From assembly GCA_964441285.1 (NCBI GenBank), contig CAYTUK010000006.1:97525-161524 (forward strand): a DNA stretch of 64,000 nt, written 5' to 3'. The position numbers and the translations under genes are program-made. This stretch comes from S010-25 sp964441285. Lineage in GTDB: Bacteria > Pseudomonadota > Gammaproteobacteria > SZUA-229. Positions 1 through 8,643 of this stretch are shown here, piece after piece. The first letter of the stretch is position 1. Every line of letters begins with the position of its first letter. The notes beneath the pieces are model-generated. The model had not been told where the DNA came from. It worked only from the letters and a program-made list of their open reading frames with translations, and made no database searches.

Positions 1-115
1 TCAAAACATCGAAAAAACAGATGCACATAAAAGGAAAAATTGTAAAAGATTCTTACCCTAAAACAAGGACAACTTACGTAATGACAGGTAAGTGGATAAA
101 ATCCAGTTGTAAATA

Positions 116-149
116 AACCGGCTGTATTATTTAAGTTGGCCGGTTGTTT
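116..149 (+). terminator. possible terminator of a gene left of the window
   Basis: AACCGGC (116-122) pairs perfectly with GCCGGTT (139-145) across a 16-base loop, followed by GTTTC. The T-run is short and the loop long, so this is only a plausible rightward terminator for a gene outside the window. Nothing else is recognisable in the first 227 bases. Confidence 0.35.
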
Positions 150-227
150 CATATAAGATGATAGCTGTTGTACAAACGCTATTCATGGATGCGTTTGTGG
201 CTAAGGAAGCTGCTGCTTGAGCAGCAG

Positions 228-560
228 TCAGGAAAGAAACCAGCTATTGATATTAGCCGGGGCCTGTTTCTTTTCAAGATAATGCATCCCTTTGATGCAG
301 CGAACAATAAGCCAGATCAGGCAGAAGAATGCAATAAAATAGCCAATGCCAACAGGCAGTGTTATGCCGGCAATAAAAAGGTACAGTAATCCAATCCAGA
401 AGGTTCGAATTTGAAATTGATAATGGGCTTTTAGCCAGTCTGCGGCATCCTCTTTATTTATATAAGCCATTATTATGCCAATGATGCCGGTTAAGCCAAT
501 AGCAATGCTTACAAGATAGAGGATGTAAATAGTTTTTGCGGTTGATGTGTTTTCGTTCAT
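228..560 (-). CDS. DUF4870-like small membrane protein
   Basis: A 110-residue inner-membrane protein. A first hydrophobic segment lies at about residues 10-33 and a second hydrophobic stretch at about 55-88. Between them is the hydrophilic motif AYINKEDAADWLKAHYQFQI, which is typical of the DUF4870/Tic20-like family found across Gammaproteobacteria. Its molecular function is unknown. It ends in a short polar tail. It lies just downstream of, and on the same strand as, the secreted protein at 575-1450, so the two could be co-transcribed. A CTGCTGC/GCAGCAG hairpin sits immediately past the stop (210-227) but has no T-run on this strand. The family call is from sequence pattern; no role is inferred. 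Confidence 0.75.
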   Translation of the reverse strand: MNENTSTAKTIYILYLVSIAIGLTGIIGIIMAYINKEDAADWLKAHYQFQIRTFWIGLLYLFIAGITLPVGIGYFIAFFCLIWLIVRCIKGMHYLEKKQAPANINSWFLS

Positions 561-574
561 GTTTGTTATCGGTT

Positions 575-1450
575 TTATTTGTGACAGTGTGTGGCTCTGG
601 CGTAGAGATAAGGGGTGTTATTTAAATAGGGTTTACCCGTTCTGTCTTCGAGTGGATAAGTTGTTACGTAGCCGTTATCAAATCGGAGGTGGAGTAAGGT
701 TCTACCCTGATCACCGGTGCCGATTTTCCATCTACCATGACGGGTATTTGTAGCCTGCATGTAACCAAAGGTGGAAGTAGCGTTAATGGTTGAGCGGGTA
801 TTAGAAGAGTAATAAAAAGCATGGTTGCTGCAAAAATTGTATATTTTTTGGCGACGGTTACCGCTTTTGTTGTTACCTCTGGTCGTTAGATAAGTTAGTT
901 GTGCATTCAATAGATGGTGCTGCCACCAAATTGTTGCGGGAGCCATTTTCGGTGGTGAAAAAATCACACTGTTAGCAATTTGGGTGGCAATTTTTTTATC
1001 GTCAGCAGAATAATTATTCGTTGTTGCTATTGCGATGATAGTAATGCCCGCACCAAAGGGATTAATTAACCCAATAATATAGGCTTTGGCCGGTGTGCCA
1101 CGAATATAACCATGAAACTCTGCACCTAAGCCCCGTTTGCGTTCTCCTTTTGCGCTGAGTCGATCAAACGGTCGGCTTCTTTCGAGTTGAATATTGTTAG
1201 TAAAAAAACCTTTGTCGGCATCGTATTTTAGCTGCCACAGGTTTTTGGCATTGTTTTTAAATAACAGGACAAAACCGGACTTATTCTTCGTTTGAATAAG
1301 ATAACTGTTTTTTTGCACCTGTCCCAACCAGGTTGGTGGCACGGTAAACTCGATACCCTGGTATGGGTAATTGACTCGGCCTGTCTGAGCGGCAAACGCA
1401 TTATTGCTGAGCAGCAGAATGAGTGATAAGGCGATAAAAAAATAGTGCAT
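575..1450 (-). CDS. secreted protein of unknown function
   Basis: A 291-residue protein with a clear Sec signal peptide: a hydrophobic core (FFIALSLILLLS) followed by an NAFA-AQ cleavage site near residue 20. It is therefore predicted to be exported to the periplasm or outside. The N-terminal part (about 25-170) contains GIEFTVPPTWLGQV and LLF-type strands, suggesting a beta-rich domain of the kind that handles a hydrophobic or peptide ligand. The C-terminal part (about 200-290) holds two cysteines (NFCSNHAF and ATHC) that could form a disulfide, and a GRWKIG...LLHLRFDNG pattern. I do not recognise the family. It is followed by the DUF4870-like gene on the same strand with a 14-base gap. Confidence 0.7.
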   Translation of the reverse strand: MHYFFIALSLILLLSNNAFAAQTGRVNYPYQGIEFTVPPTWLGQVQKNSYLIQTKNKSGFVLLFKNNAKNLWQLKYDADKGFFTNNIQLERSRPFDRLSAKGERKRGLGAEFHGYIRGTPAKAYIIGLINPFGAGITIIAIATTNNYSADDKKIATQIANSVIFSPPKMAPATIWWQHHLLNAQLTYLTTRGNNKSGNRRQKIYNFCSNHAFYYSSNTRSTINATSTFGYMQATNTRHGRWKIGTGDQGRTLLHLRFDNGYVTTYPLEDRTGKPYLNNTPYLYARATHCHK

Positions 1451-1539
1451 AATTATATTCCAGACATGCCTTTTTCAGATAAGTACTGTTGAACAATAAA
1501 GTTGACGACAAGTAGTTTTACGCCTTAGTCTGGTTTATT

Positions 1540-1698
1540 TCAAGCGGGTTGTGAAATTTTTGAGGGTAACCAGGTGACGATTCCTGGCCAGTAGGGAATG
1601 AGTCTCATCGCTATTATTTGTAGCAGGATTATGACGACAAGAAACATACCCAGCACCAGTGCCAGCGTCAACCAGGAAACGGTGCCCGCTCCAGTCAA
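1540..1698 (-). CDS. possible small membrane protein downstream of thrB
   Basis: Directly downstream of thrB there is an overlooked reading frame of about 52 residues on the minus strand. It contains a strong hydrophobic segment (WLTLALVLGMFLVVIILLQI) followed by a short basic and proline-containing tail ending ISQPA. There is no ATG in this frame after the upstream stop at 1729-1731; TTG at 1696-1698 or CTG at 1708-1710 would have to serve, and neither has a clear ribosome site. An alternative ATG frame of 66 codons (1535-1735) overlaps it but encodes an unconvincing hydrophilic peptide. The membrane-like frame could be a real small protein, or a gene damaged by a frameshift near its start. 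Confidence 0.3.
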   Translation of the reverse strand: MTGAGTVSWLTLALVLGMFLVVIILLQIIAMRLIPYWPGIVTWLPSKISQPA

Positions 1699-1747
1699 TA
1701 AAGATTTCAGTTCCGAGGATAAATTTAGTCAACATGACGGCTAAAAA

Positions 1748-2728
1748 TTAGCGCCAGTAAGACAGGTAATCATCATGCTGATGGATACGGTTCTGTAGAA
1801 TGGCTTTGAACGTATCGGGGTTTTTAGTGTGGACCAGCTCACCGGGGCGGGGGAAATGCTGGTCATATAAACGGGATAGCCAGAAACGTAAAGCCCCCGC
1901 ACGTAGCAATGTCGGCCAGTAGGATTGCTCCGCATCAGTCAGCGGGCGGTAGTGATGGTAGTGGCTTAATAAAGCGGTGACTTTATCTTTGTCCAGACCG
2001 TGGTCGTTGTTGCAACACCAGTCGTTTGCGGCGACTGCCAGATCATACAGCAGGGCATCATCACAGGCATAATAAAAATCAATAATGCCGCTGAAATGGT
2101 TGTTGCCGTTTTTGCGGTACCACAGTGCGTTATCGCGAAACAGGTCGGCATGAATAACGCCGTGAGGCAGGCTGGGATCGCGTTTATCTTTTTGAAAGGT
2201 GATTTCATTTTTAAGCAGAGTCTGCGCATCGTCATCAAGTTTTGCCAGTACCTGCCTGGCTGTCTGCTGGCACCAGACCGGGCCCCGTGGATTCTGCCTT
2301 TTTACCGGATAACTTAAACCGGCGGCATGCATCTTACCCATGGCAGTACCAAGCTGTTCGCAGTGATTAACACCTGTTTCGATAAGGCTGCTACCTTGCA
2401 GGCGTTCGACCAGAGCTATCGGTTTGCCGTTAAACCGTCGCAAATAGTCACCTTTGTTATCCGCCACCGGGTTTGCGCTGGGTACGTTGTGATCGGCGAG
2501 GTGATGCATTAGATTGAGGAAGTATTCTAATTCTTCAAATGTGTGTTGTTCAAAAATCGTTAATACAAAGCGACGTGGGTTGTCAGCCGGGTTGTTATAC
2601 GTGCTGACAAAATAGTTGGTGTTTTCAATGCCATCGCTAATGCCTTCAAAATCAGCCAGTTGCCCGACAGAGTAATTATTCAGAAAGTCCCTGAGCTCGG
2701 TGTCTTCGATGAGGGTATAAACAGACAT
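1748..2728 (-). CDS. thrB: homoserine kinase (APH-fold type)
   Basis: Phosphorylates L-homoserine with ATP to O-phosphohomoserine, the penultimate step of threonine synthesis, in the cytoplasm. The 326 residues match the aminoglycoside-phosphotransferase-fold ThrB of pseudomonads and relatives, not the GHMP kinase of enterics. The N-terminal lobe has FEGISDGIENTNYFV (the nucleotide-contact loop). The catalytic loop is GVIHADLFRDNALW with the Asp/Asn pair, followed by the metal-binding IIDFYYAC. Start ATG at 2728. In pseudomonads thrB lies next to polA and engB with a DUF2782 gene; here polA and engB are within 10 kb, but DUF2782 is absent and the sodium/proton locus intervenes. Confidence 0.93.
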   Translation of the reverse strand: MSVYTLIEDTELRDFLNNYSVGQLADFEGISDGIENTNYFVSTYNNPADNPRRFVLTIFEQHTFEELEYFLNLMHHLADHNVPSANPVADNKGDYLRRFNGKPIALVERLQGSSLIETGVNHCEQLGTAMGKMHAAGLSYPVKRQNPRGPVWCQQTARQVLAKLDDDAQTLLKNEITFQKDKRDPSLPHGVIHADLFRDNALWYRKNGNNHFSGIIDFYYACDDALLYDLAVAANDWCCNNDHGLDKDKVTALLSHYHHYRPLTDAEQSYWPTLLRAGALRFWLSRLYDQHFPRPGELVHTKNPDTFKAILQNRIHQHDDYLSYWR

Positions 2729-2904
2729 GGTTGACGAGTTGTGAAAAAAGAAGTGATTTTAGCTTATTCAGCAATGCATATAAAAAGAATTAATAAATTA
2801 AGTGAGCAACATTAGGGCAATATACAATTAAACACCATTGTTGCGTTGTTCTCCTGGATGGAATGAAAATTTTTTATCCATCAATTGTTGGAAGGTGTTT
2901 TCTG

Positions 2905-3813
2905 TTATCGGCATCTATTATCGGCGAATAAGGATTCGCGAGCAGTTTCCATTATAGTCGTGACCACGGGATGCGAAATTCGACGCTCGACAGAAATGGC
3001 ATAAAAATGTTCTTTCACTGCATCGATGCGACCGATACAGGCGGCCTGATATTGTGATTCCACCTCCGCTTCAATCGCGGCAGGGGCAATAAAAATACCT
3101 GCGTTTTCCTGTCCAAACACTTTCATTAACGCACTATCATCAAATTCAGCCACAATGCGAGGATATATGCGGTGTTTATCTAACCATTGATCAATACTGG
3201 CGCGTAACTGATTCCCGCTACTGGGCAGGAGCAGTGGCGCGCCATGCAGGCAGCGCGGGAAATCACCGCTTAAGCTTTTCTTTAGTTTTTCTGTCGCAAA
3301 AAAACTGACCGCGCACTCGCCCAGTTTATGACTAAACCCGCGGGTGCTTATGGTCGACGGTATCGGACGATCAGCCAGCACCAGGTCGAGACGATGTACC
3401 GATAGCTCAGCTAACAGATTATCCAGGCTTGATTCGCGGCAGACCAGACGTACCGGCTCGGGCATTATTAATGCAGGAGCAAGGATGCGGTGTGCAATTG
3501 ATTTGGGTACAACATCGACTACGCCAACCCGCAACGTTTGTGGCAGGCTGGCAGGTAGCTGATGGATGAGCTCTTCCAGTTCACCGCCCAGGGAAAAAAT
3601 TTCATCCGCATAACTTAATACTAAGCGTCCTGTTTCAGTCAGTTCCAGATTACGCCCAACTCTGGCGAACAGGCTGATTCCCAGGTGGTCTTCCAGTAAA
3701 CTCAACTGCCCACTGATCGTTTGTGGTGTCAGATGTAGCCTTTCACCAGCGCGGGCAATGCCGCCCTCTTTAGCCACCATCCAGAAGTAGCGTAAATGTT
3801 TATAGTTAACCAC
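2905..3813 (-). CDS. nhaR: LysR-type activator NhaR
   Basis: Transcriptional regulator of the LysR family, best matched to NhaR, which activates the Na+/H+ antiporter nhaA in response to sodium. With a GTG start at 3813 it is 302 residues, essentially the length of E. coli NhaR. The N-terminus NYKHLRYFWMVAKEGGIARA and the winged-helix recognition stretch LHLTPQTISGQLSLLE are NhaR signatures, followed by a LysR effector domain. The frame stays open upstream to an ATG at 3942, but that would overlap the divergent gene's start and add an unconserved leader. The GTG is preceded by GAGG at very short spacing, so the exact start is uncertain. nhaA lies about 1.3 kb away, across two genes of opposite orientation to nhaR. 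Confidence 0.88.
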   Translation of the reverse strand: MVNYKHLRYFWMVAKEGGIARAGERLHLTPQTISGQLSLLEDHLGISLFARVGRNLELTETGRLVLSYADEIFSLGGELEELIHQLPASLPQTLRVGVVDVVPKSIAHRILAPALIMPEPVRLVCRESSLDNLLAELSVHRLDLVLADRPIPSTISTRGFSHKLGECAVSFFATEKLKKSLSGDFPRCLHGAPLLLPSSGNQLRASIDQWLDKHRIYPRIVAEFDDSALMKVFGQENAGIFIAPAAIEAEVESQYQAACIGRIDAVKEHFYAISVERRISHPVVTTIMETARESLFADNRCR

Positions 3814-3936
3814 AGCCTCATCAATACCTCGTAATTTTCGAATAGTATAGCAATAATATTCGACTTTTATTATAAGTTGACCGTGCTTAATATGTTGGCT
3901 CATAACGTGCCAATAACACCCACAGCGGAGAATTTT

Positions 3937-4281
3937 ATGCAAATTGATATTCAGTCACGCGGCTTTTCTCTTACCGATGCCCTACTTAACTATGCGCGTC
4001 GGCGATTACTTTTTTCTATGTCGTATGGCAACAACTATATTCATCGAATTGCCGTTCGCTTATCGGATATTAATGGCCCACGCGGTGGCGCGGACAAGTG
4101 CTGCCAGGTGCAGGTGGCACTTGCTGGTATGCCTGATGTGGTCATAAAAGACATAGCTGTCGACTTGTATGCTGCTATTGATCATGCCATTGACCGAGCT
4201 CGACGGACGGTGGTACGAAAAATTGATCGACAGCAAACACGGCGTAAGCAAAAACATCTGTATAGATTAGAGGCAGAATAA
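3937..4281 (+). CDS. HPF/RaiA-family ribosome-associated protein
   Basis: A 114-residue protein of the hibernation-promoting-factor/RaiA fold. It begins MQIDIQSRGFSLTDALLNY, the typical first strand and helix of the family, and ends in a strongly basic tail (RRTVVRKIDRQQTRRKQK) suited to binding rRNA. It lacks the long C-terminal dimerisation domain of long HPF. Family members bind the 30S subunit and slow or stabilise ribosomes under stress. ATG at 3937 is preceded by CGGAG. It is divergent from nhaR and is followed after 25 bases by the BI-1 family gene, suggesting a stress operon. The fold is well supported; the specific target is inferred. Confidence 0.8.
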   Translation: MQIDIQSRGFSLTDALLNYARRRLLFSMSYGNNYIHRIAVRLSDINGPRGGADKCCQVQVALAGMPDVVIKDIAVDLYAAIDHAIDRARRTVVRKIDRQQTRRKQKHLYRLEAE

Positions 4282-4306
4282 ACCAGCCATTTAGGAGGCA
4301 ATCATT

Positions 4307-4984
4307 ATGCATAATACAACCATGAGCCGCACCGTTAATCGTCAGAATCAGGCATCCATCTTTGCCACCAACAGGGTAGTACGCAACACGTATTCTCTGT
4401 TAGCCATGACATTGATATTCAGCGCATTGACTGCGGGTGTTTCGATGTCACTAAACTTACCCCATCCAGGGTTGTTGCTCACACTCGGCGGTTATTTTGG
4501 CCTGTTATTCCTGACCTCAAAATTCCGCGACAGCAGTTTAGGTATTGCATTTGTCTTTGCTCTGACTGGTTTTATGGGCTATACCCTTGGCCCGATTCTG
4601 AATTCCTATCTGGCGTTGGCAAATGGTGGGCAGATGGTGATGACAGCAATGAGTGGCACGGGCGCTATTTTCCTTGGATTATCTGGCTATGCGCTGACTT
4701 CTCGAAAAAACTTCAGCTTTATGGGTGGTTTTCTGATGGCGGGTATTCTGGTTGCCTTTCTGGCCGGTCTGGGCGCCTTGTTTTTCGAGATGTCGGGTCT
4801 GTCGCTGGCCGTATCAGCCATGTTTGTTCTACTTATGGCGGGGCTGATTTTGTATGAAACCAGTAATATTATTCACGGTGGTGAAACCAACTACATCATG
4901 GCAACCGTTACGCTGTACATTTCTATCTTTAATCTATTCACCAGTCTGTTGCACTTGCTGGGATTCATGAATGCAGAGGAGTAG
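4307..4984 (+). CDS. Bax inhibitor-1/YccA family membrane protein
   Basis: An inner-membrane protein of 225 residues with seven hydrophobic segments, the normal architecture of the BI-1/TMBIM family (E. coli YccA, YbhL). Recognisable pieces are the N-terminal NRVVRNTYSLLAMTLIFSAL, the central ALTGFMGYTLGPIL, and the C-terminal LILYETSNIIHGGETNYIMA followed by a last helix and a short acidic end (MNAEE). YccA interacts with and modulates the FtsH membrane protease; other members are proton-sensitive calcium leaks. ATG 4307 is preceded by a perfect AGGAGG. It sits between the HPF-like gene and nhaA. Confidence 0.9.
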   Translation: MHNTTMSRTVNRQNQASIFATNRVVRNTYSLLAMTLIFSALTAGVSMSLNLPHPGLLLTLGGYFGLLFLTSKFRDSSLGIAFVFALTGFMGYTLGPILNSYLALANGGQMVMTAMSGTGAIFLGLSGYALTSRKNFSFMGGFLMAGILVAFLAGLGALFFEMSGLSLAVSAMFVLLMAGLILYETSNIIHGGETNYIMATVTLYISIFNLFTSLLHLLGFMNAEE

Positions 4985-5057
4985 TGGTTACTGCTGATCG
5001 GCTAACCTGCTATGTAAATATTGAATGTCCGTGTTGTATACGGCTCGATTATTTATG

Positions 5058-5090
5058 ATAATACATAGTGACATGAACGGGCGTTTATTA
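5058..5090 (+). repeat. 33-base sequence shared with 60027-60059
   Basis: This stretch just upstream of nhaA matches 60027-60059 at 28 of 33 positions, and four of the five differences are A/G exchanges. At 60 kb the same sequence runs into the left arm of palindromic repeat copy C (60052-60133). Here the matching right arm is absent, so it may be a half-copy or decayed copy of that repeat family. Confidence 0.5.
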
Positions 5091-5102
5091 AGAGATTAGT
5101 TG

Positions 5103-6461
5103 ATGAATAAAACAGATAAAAATGAGTATGTCGCACCGTGGGAAAAAGCCTTTGAACGGGTGTTAACGCCGTTAGACGATTTTATTCATCGTCAAACCAC
5201 CAGTGGCATTCTGCTCATGCTTTGTGCGATTGCGGCGCTGTTTATTGCGAATAGCCCGTGGAGCGGGGCTTACCAGCATCTGCTGGAGATAAAATTTACT
5301 ATCGGTGTGCCAGGCTTCCAGTTATCCAAATCATTGCACCACTGGATTAATGATGGCTTAATGGCGCTGTTTTTTTTCGTCATCGGGCTGGAACTCAAGC
5401 GTGAAATACTGGTAGGAGAACTCGCGGATATAAAATTAGCGATGTTGCCGGTGATCGCTGCCGTTGGCGGTATGCTGGTCCCTGTTCTAATCTACAGAAG
5501 CATCAATCCAGAAGGGCCAGCCTTAAATGGCTGGGGTGTCCCGATGGCAACTGACATTGCCTTTGCTCTGGGTGCGCTGGCATTACTCGGTAAGCGGGTG
5601 CCAAAAAACCTGCTGACATTTCTGATCGCGCTGGCGATAGTTGATGACTTGGGCGCGGTTTTGGTGATAGCGCTGTTCTATACCGAGACCATAAACGTTT
5701 TTGCCCTGGCAATTGCGGCGGCGGTCATGATTTTGCTGGTGGCATTTAATCTGGGTGGCATTCGACGCTCTACACCTTATATTCTATTCGGGATAGTACT
5801 ATGGATAGCCATGTTGCAGAGTGGGATTCATGCCACTCTCGCAGGCATTTTTCTGGCATTCACTATTCCGATGCGGCCGAAATATAATGCCAGTCGTTTT
5901 TTATCACACATTAATGAGATGGCTGCGCAGATTAAACGGGCTTACCAGCATGAAGACAATATCATTAAGAATGACGAATTGCGTGCGCGGGTTCAGGCAT
6001 TGGGAGAAGGTGTGCTATTAGTTCAGGCTCCCGCTCAAATTATGGAACGTAAAATGCACATTCCATCCGCTTATTTTATCATTCCGGTGTTTTCTCTGGC
6101 GAATGCGGGCATTCCTATCGACTGGGCCTCTTTTGGTAGTGTTATTACTCACCCAGTGGCGGAGGGCGTAATCGCCGGTCTGGTGGTCGGTAAGTTGATT
6201 GGTATTGCCGGTTTTTCCTGGCTTGCAGTCAAGCTTGGGGTAACATCACTTCCGCATGGGCTGAATTTTAAACACATTACGGGCGCAGCACTCATGGGCG
6301 GTATCGGCTTTACCATGTCAATATTTATTGCAGAATTAGGTTTCTCCTATTCCGCTGAAGATCTACTTATGGCTAAAACGGGCATTGTTATAGCTTCAAT
6401 CATCGCGGGAGTCTCAGGGTTTGTCTGGCTATATTTTAGCGCTGAAAAAAATCGGGAATAG
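5103..6461 (+). CDS. nhaA: Na+/H+ antiporter NhaA
   Basis: Inner-membrane antiporter exchanging two external protons for one internal sodium; it sets cytoplasmic pH and salt tolerance. The 452 residues contain the family landmarks WINDGLMALFFFVIGLELKR (about 81-100), the unwound-helix ATDIAFALG with Asp151, and the substrate-binding pair Asp181-Asp182 in ALAIVDDLGAVLVIALFY. Near the end is GAALMGGIGFTMSIFIAELG. The hydrophilic loop at about 260-310 is longer than in E. coli NhaA (388 residues), as in many marine homologues. A TTG directly precedes the ATG at 5103; the ATG is the better start. Regulation by the nearby NhaR is likely. Confidence 0.96.
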   Translation: MNKTDKNEYVAPWEKAFERVLTPLDDFIHRQTTSGILLMLCAIAALFIANSPWSGAYQHLLEIKFTIGVPGFQLSKSLHHWINDGLMALFFFVIGLELKREILVGELADIKLAMLPVIAAVGGMLVPVLIYRSINPEGPALNGWGVPMATDIAFALGALALLGKRVPKNLLTFLIALAIVDDLGAVLVIALFYTETINVFALAIAAAVMILLVAFNLGGIRRSTPYILFGIVLWIAMLQSGIHATLAGIFLAFTIPMRPKYNASRFLSHINEMAAQIKRAYQHEDNIIKNDELRARVQALGEGVLLVQAPAQIMERKMHIPSAYFIIPVFSLANAGIPIDWASFGSVITHPVAEGVIAGLVVGKLIGIAGFSWLAVKLGVTSLPHGLNFKHITGAALMGGIGFTMSIFIAELGFSYSAEDLLMAKTGIVIASIIAGVSGFVWLYFSAEKNRE

Positions 6462-6484
6462 TCTGATCGACTGTTTTGAGCTGG

Positions 6485-7351
6485 TTATCTGGAACCAACG
6501 GCAACCAGCATTTCACATGGCCCTTCAAACTGGCCATTATTTTCAAACTGCCGCAGGGCATCTTCAATTTCATTCCAGGCCTCATCCTGCGCCATATCCG
6601 ATAAACCTGAGAGCATTTGATGCAGCGCACCAAACGATTCCTGCTCAAACTGCAAACATTCTGCTGCCGATGAAACACGAACTGGCGCATGGATGGTTTT
6701 AACCTCAATATTTTTAAACCCTGCCTGCGTAAAAGCACCAGCCAGCTTATCTCTGGTACCCAGACTAAATGGTCCTGGTTGACCGGGCAGGGGTGCGGGA
6801 AGTTTTGCACGGCGGCGAATGATAGCCACCGGAATCGAAAAAAACGGGTTAGTTTCGGCGGTGGAATAGACCATCGCTACGACCTTACCCTGTGGTTTTA
6901 ATTGTTGTTTCATCCCTGTCAGGGCCTTTTGCTGGTCAGGAAAATAAATCAAACCGACACGGGAAATAACGGCATCAAATGGCTCTGCCGTTATTACTGC
7001 CAGGTTTTCACCATCGACTACCTGAGTTTGCACATTATTTAAACCGGCCAGTTTTGCGGCAGTGGCGGCAAATTGCAAAATGTCCGGTGAAATGTCTGTA
7101 GCCAGAACCTGTCCGCTATGACCAATCCGTTTTGCCACGGCTAGCGTCTGCTCACCTGCCCCCGCAGCCACATCCAGTACCCGACTGCCATGTTTAATGT
7201 CACACATATCCAGCATGGTTTCGGTGGCTGGGCCTAACCATCTATTCAATAAAGGTCCCCAGCGGTGCCAGGCTTCGGCGGCAGTGTTCCACTGCTGTAA
7301 AGTGGTTTGCTTGTATTTTATGGCATCAAACTGTGGTGGGTTTTTAGTCAT
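6485..7351 (-). CDS. class I SAM-dependent methyltransferase
   Basis: A 288-residue cytoplasmic methyltransferase of the Rossmann class I type. Motif I is clear (VLDVAAGAGEQTLAVAKRIG, about residues 55-75), followed by the acidic loop ATDISPD and motif-IV-like FDAVISRVGLIYF. It looks like the UbiE/COQ5-related small-molecule group; the substrate cannot be told. ATG at 7351 has a good ribosome site (GGAGAAGG). The open frame extends further upstream, into the divergent promoter, but that leader is not family-like. It is divergent from the LysR gene at 7480, which is therefore its likely regulator. Confidence 0.85.
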   Translation of the reverse strand: MTKNPPQFDAIKYKQTTLQQWNTAAEAWHRWGPLLNRWLGPATETMLDMCDIKHGSRVLDVAAGAGEQTLAVAKRIGHSGQVLATDISPDILQFAATAAKLAGLNNVQTQVVDGENLAVITAEPFDAVISRVGLIYFPDQQKALTGMKQQLKPQGKVVAMVYSTAETNPFFSIPVAIIRRRAKLPAPLPGQPGPFSLGTRDKLAGAFTQAGFKNIEVKTIHAPVRVSSAAECLQFEQESFGALHQMLSGLSDMAQDEAWNEIEDALRQFENNGQFEGPCEMLVAVGSR

Positions 7352-7479
7352 TGCCTTCTCCGTAGAAGATGTTGTTAGGGTGAAACCAAGTCTATGCTGA
7401 TTTTTTTTGCTTACAATTCCATAAAAAAACAAACATAATGTGCAAAAATGCACAGACAGGCAGTGGCGGAGGATAAGCA

Positions 7480-8367
7480 ATGAACTGGGATGACATGCGG
7501 CTTTTTCTGGCGGTGGCTCGTACTGGTTCCATCAGTGGTGCAGCCAGACATTTAGGCGTGCAGCACTCGACGGTTTCCCGGCGTATGCGATCGCTGGAAA
7601 AAAAACTGGATGCGCGTTTAATTGAGCGCAAAAAAACGGGTTATGAACTCACTGTGGCAGGTGAAAGCATCAAACAGTCGGCCATGCGAATTGAAAGGGA
7701 AATACTCTGTGTGGATGGGGTTTTACGGGGGAAAGATACGCATCTGGCTGGCGCATTGCGGGTAACTGCTATTAACAATATGGCCTCATCGGTATTAATG
7801 CCTATGTTTGCCGGTTTTAGTCAGGCACACCCACAGATTGAGTTACATATTATCGTATCCAATATGAACGCCAGCCTGGCGCAGCGTGAGGCGGATATTG
7901 CTATTCGTCTCACCAATTCCCCCACGGAAACACTCATTGGAAAACGCCTGCTAACGGTTGCATCCACCATTTATGGCAGTCGGGAATATCTAAATAAAAT
8001 CAAACCACAACAGGCGGAGCCTAAATGGATTGGGGTCAATTGCTGTGTCTTTCATCGAACCTGGACCAAACAATACGGTAGCCATCAGCCACACAATTTT
8101 TATAGTGATGATACCTTGCTTACGCTATCGGCGATAAAACAGGGGTTAGGCGTATCCTGGTTACCCTGCTTTCTTGGTGATACGGACCCTTTGCTGGAAC
8201 GCTATTGTGACCCGGATGCACAACATAACCTGGGTTTATGGTTATTGCTGCACCCTGACTTGAAACGAACTGCAAGAGTGCTGGCGTTTCGGGAACATAT
8301 GATCCAGAGCATTCAGCAGCAACGGGATTTGTTTGAGGGACGATTAGGCGAAGGTTGTGCAACTTAA
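7480..8367 (+). CDS. LysR-family transcriptional regulator
   Basis: A 295-residue LysR regulator. The N-terminal winged helix reads MNWDDMRLFLAVARTGSISG and AARHLGVQHSTVSRRM, the pattern of the group that begins with NWDD and often regulates neighbouring redox or methyl-transfer genes. The remainder is a two-lobed effector-binding domain with the conserved IAIRLTNSP hinge region. It is transcribed away from the methyltransferase with a 128-base intergenic region that should carry both promoters. The 276 bases downstream, before polA, hold no gene. Confidence 0.9.
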   Translation: MNWDDMRLFLAVARTGSISGAARHLGVQHSTVSRRMRSLEKKLDARLIERKKTGYELTVAGESIKQSAMRIEREILCVDGVLRGKDTHLAGALRVTAINNMASSVLMPMFAGFSQAHPQIELHIIVSNMNASLAQREADIAIRLTNSPTETLIGKRLLTVASTIYGSREYLNKIKPQQAEPKWIGVNCCVFHRTWTKQYGSHQPHNFYSDDTLLTLSAIKQGLGVSWLPCFLGDTDPLLERYCDPDAQHNLGLWLLLHPDLKRTARVLAFREHMIQSIQQQRDLFEGRLGEGCAT

Positions 8368-8643
8368 ACTCTGGAGCCTTTACGGCTAAATTATTTTTAG
8401 TTTTTCGACTATTTACTTCGAGTTAGTCTTGGCTGAAGAAATGCTGGATTCAAGTTGTTCATTCACGGTTTATTCAGAGCTTTCCTGGCAGTCTATATTT
8501 TAATATAGGCTACATGCATGGGTTAGTGGGTGCTGGAACAGGATCAGGCCTGCGCCGACTTTCTTTGCGCCGGACACATAAGGAATATATAAATCATTCA
8601 TGCTATGGGATAATCAACACCCTCTTGCTCAAGCGTAAAGCGT

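Noticed and set aside
210..227. CTGCTGC/GCAGCAG hairpin as terminator of the DUF4870-like gene
   Set aside because: No T-run follows on the minus strand, so it is not an intrinsic terminator.
1535..1735. 66-codon ATG frame downstream of thrB
   Set aside because: The hydrophilic product has no family features, while another frame over the same DNA encodes a clear membrane helix.
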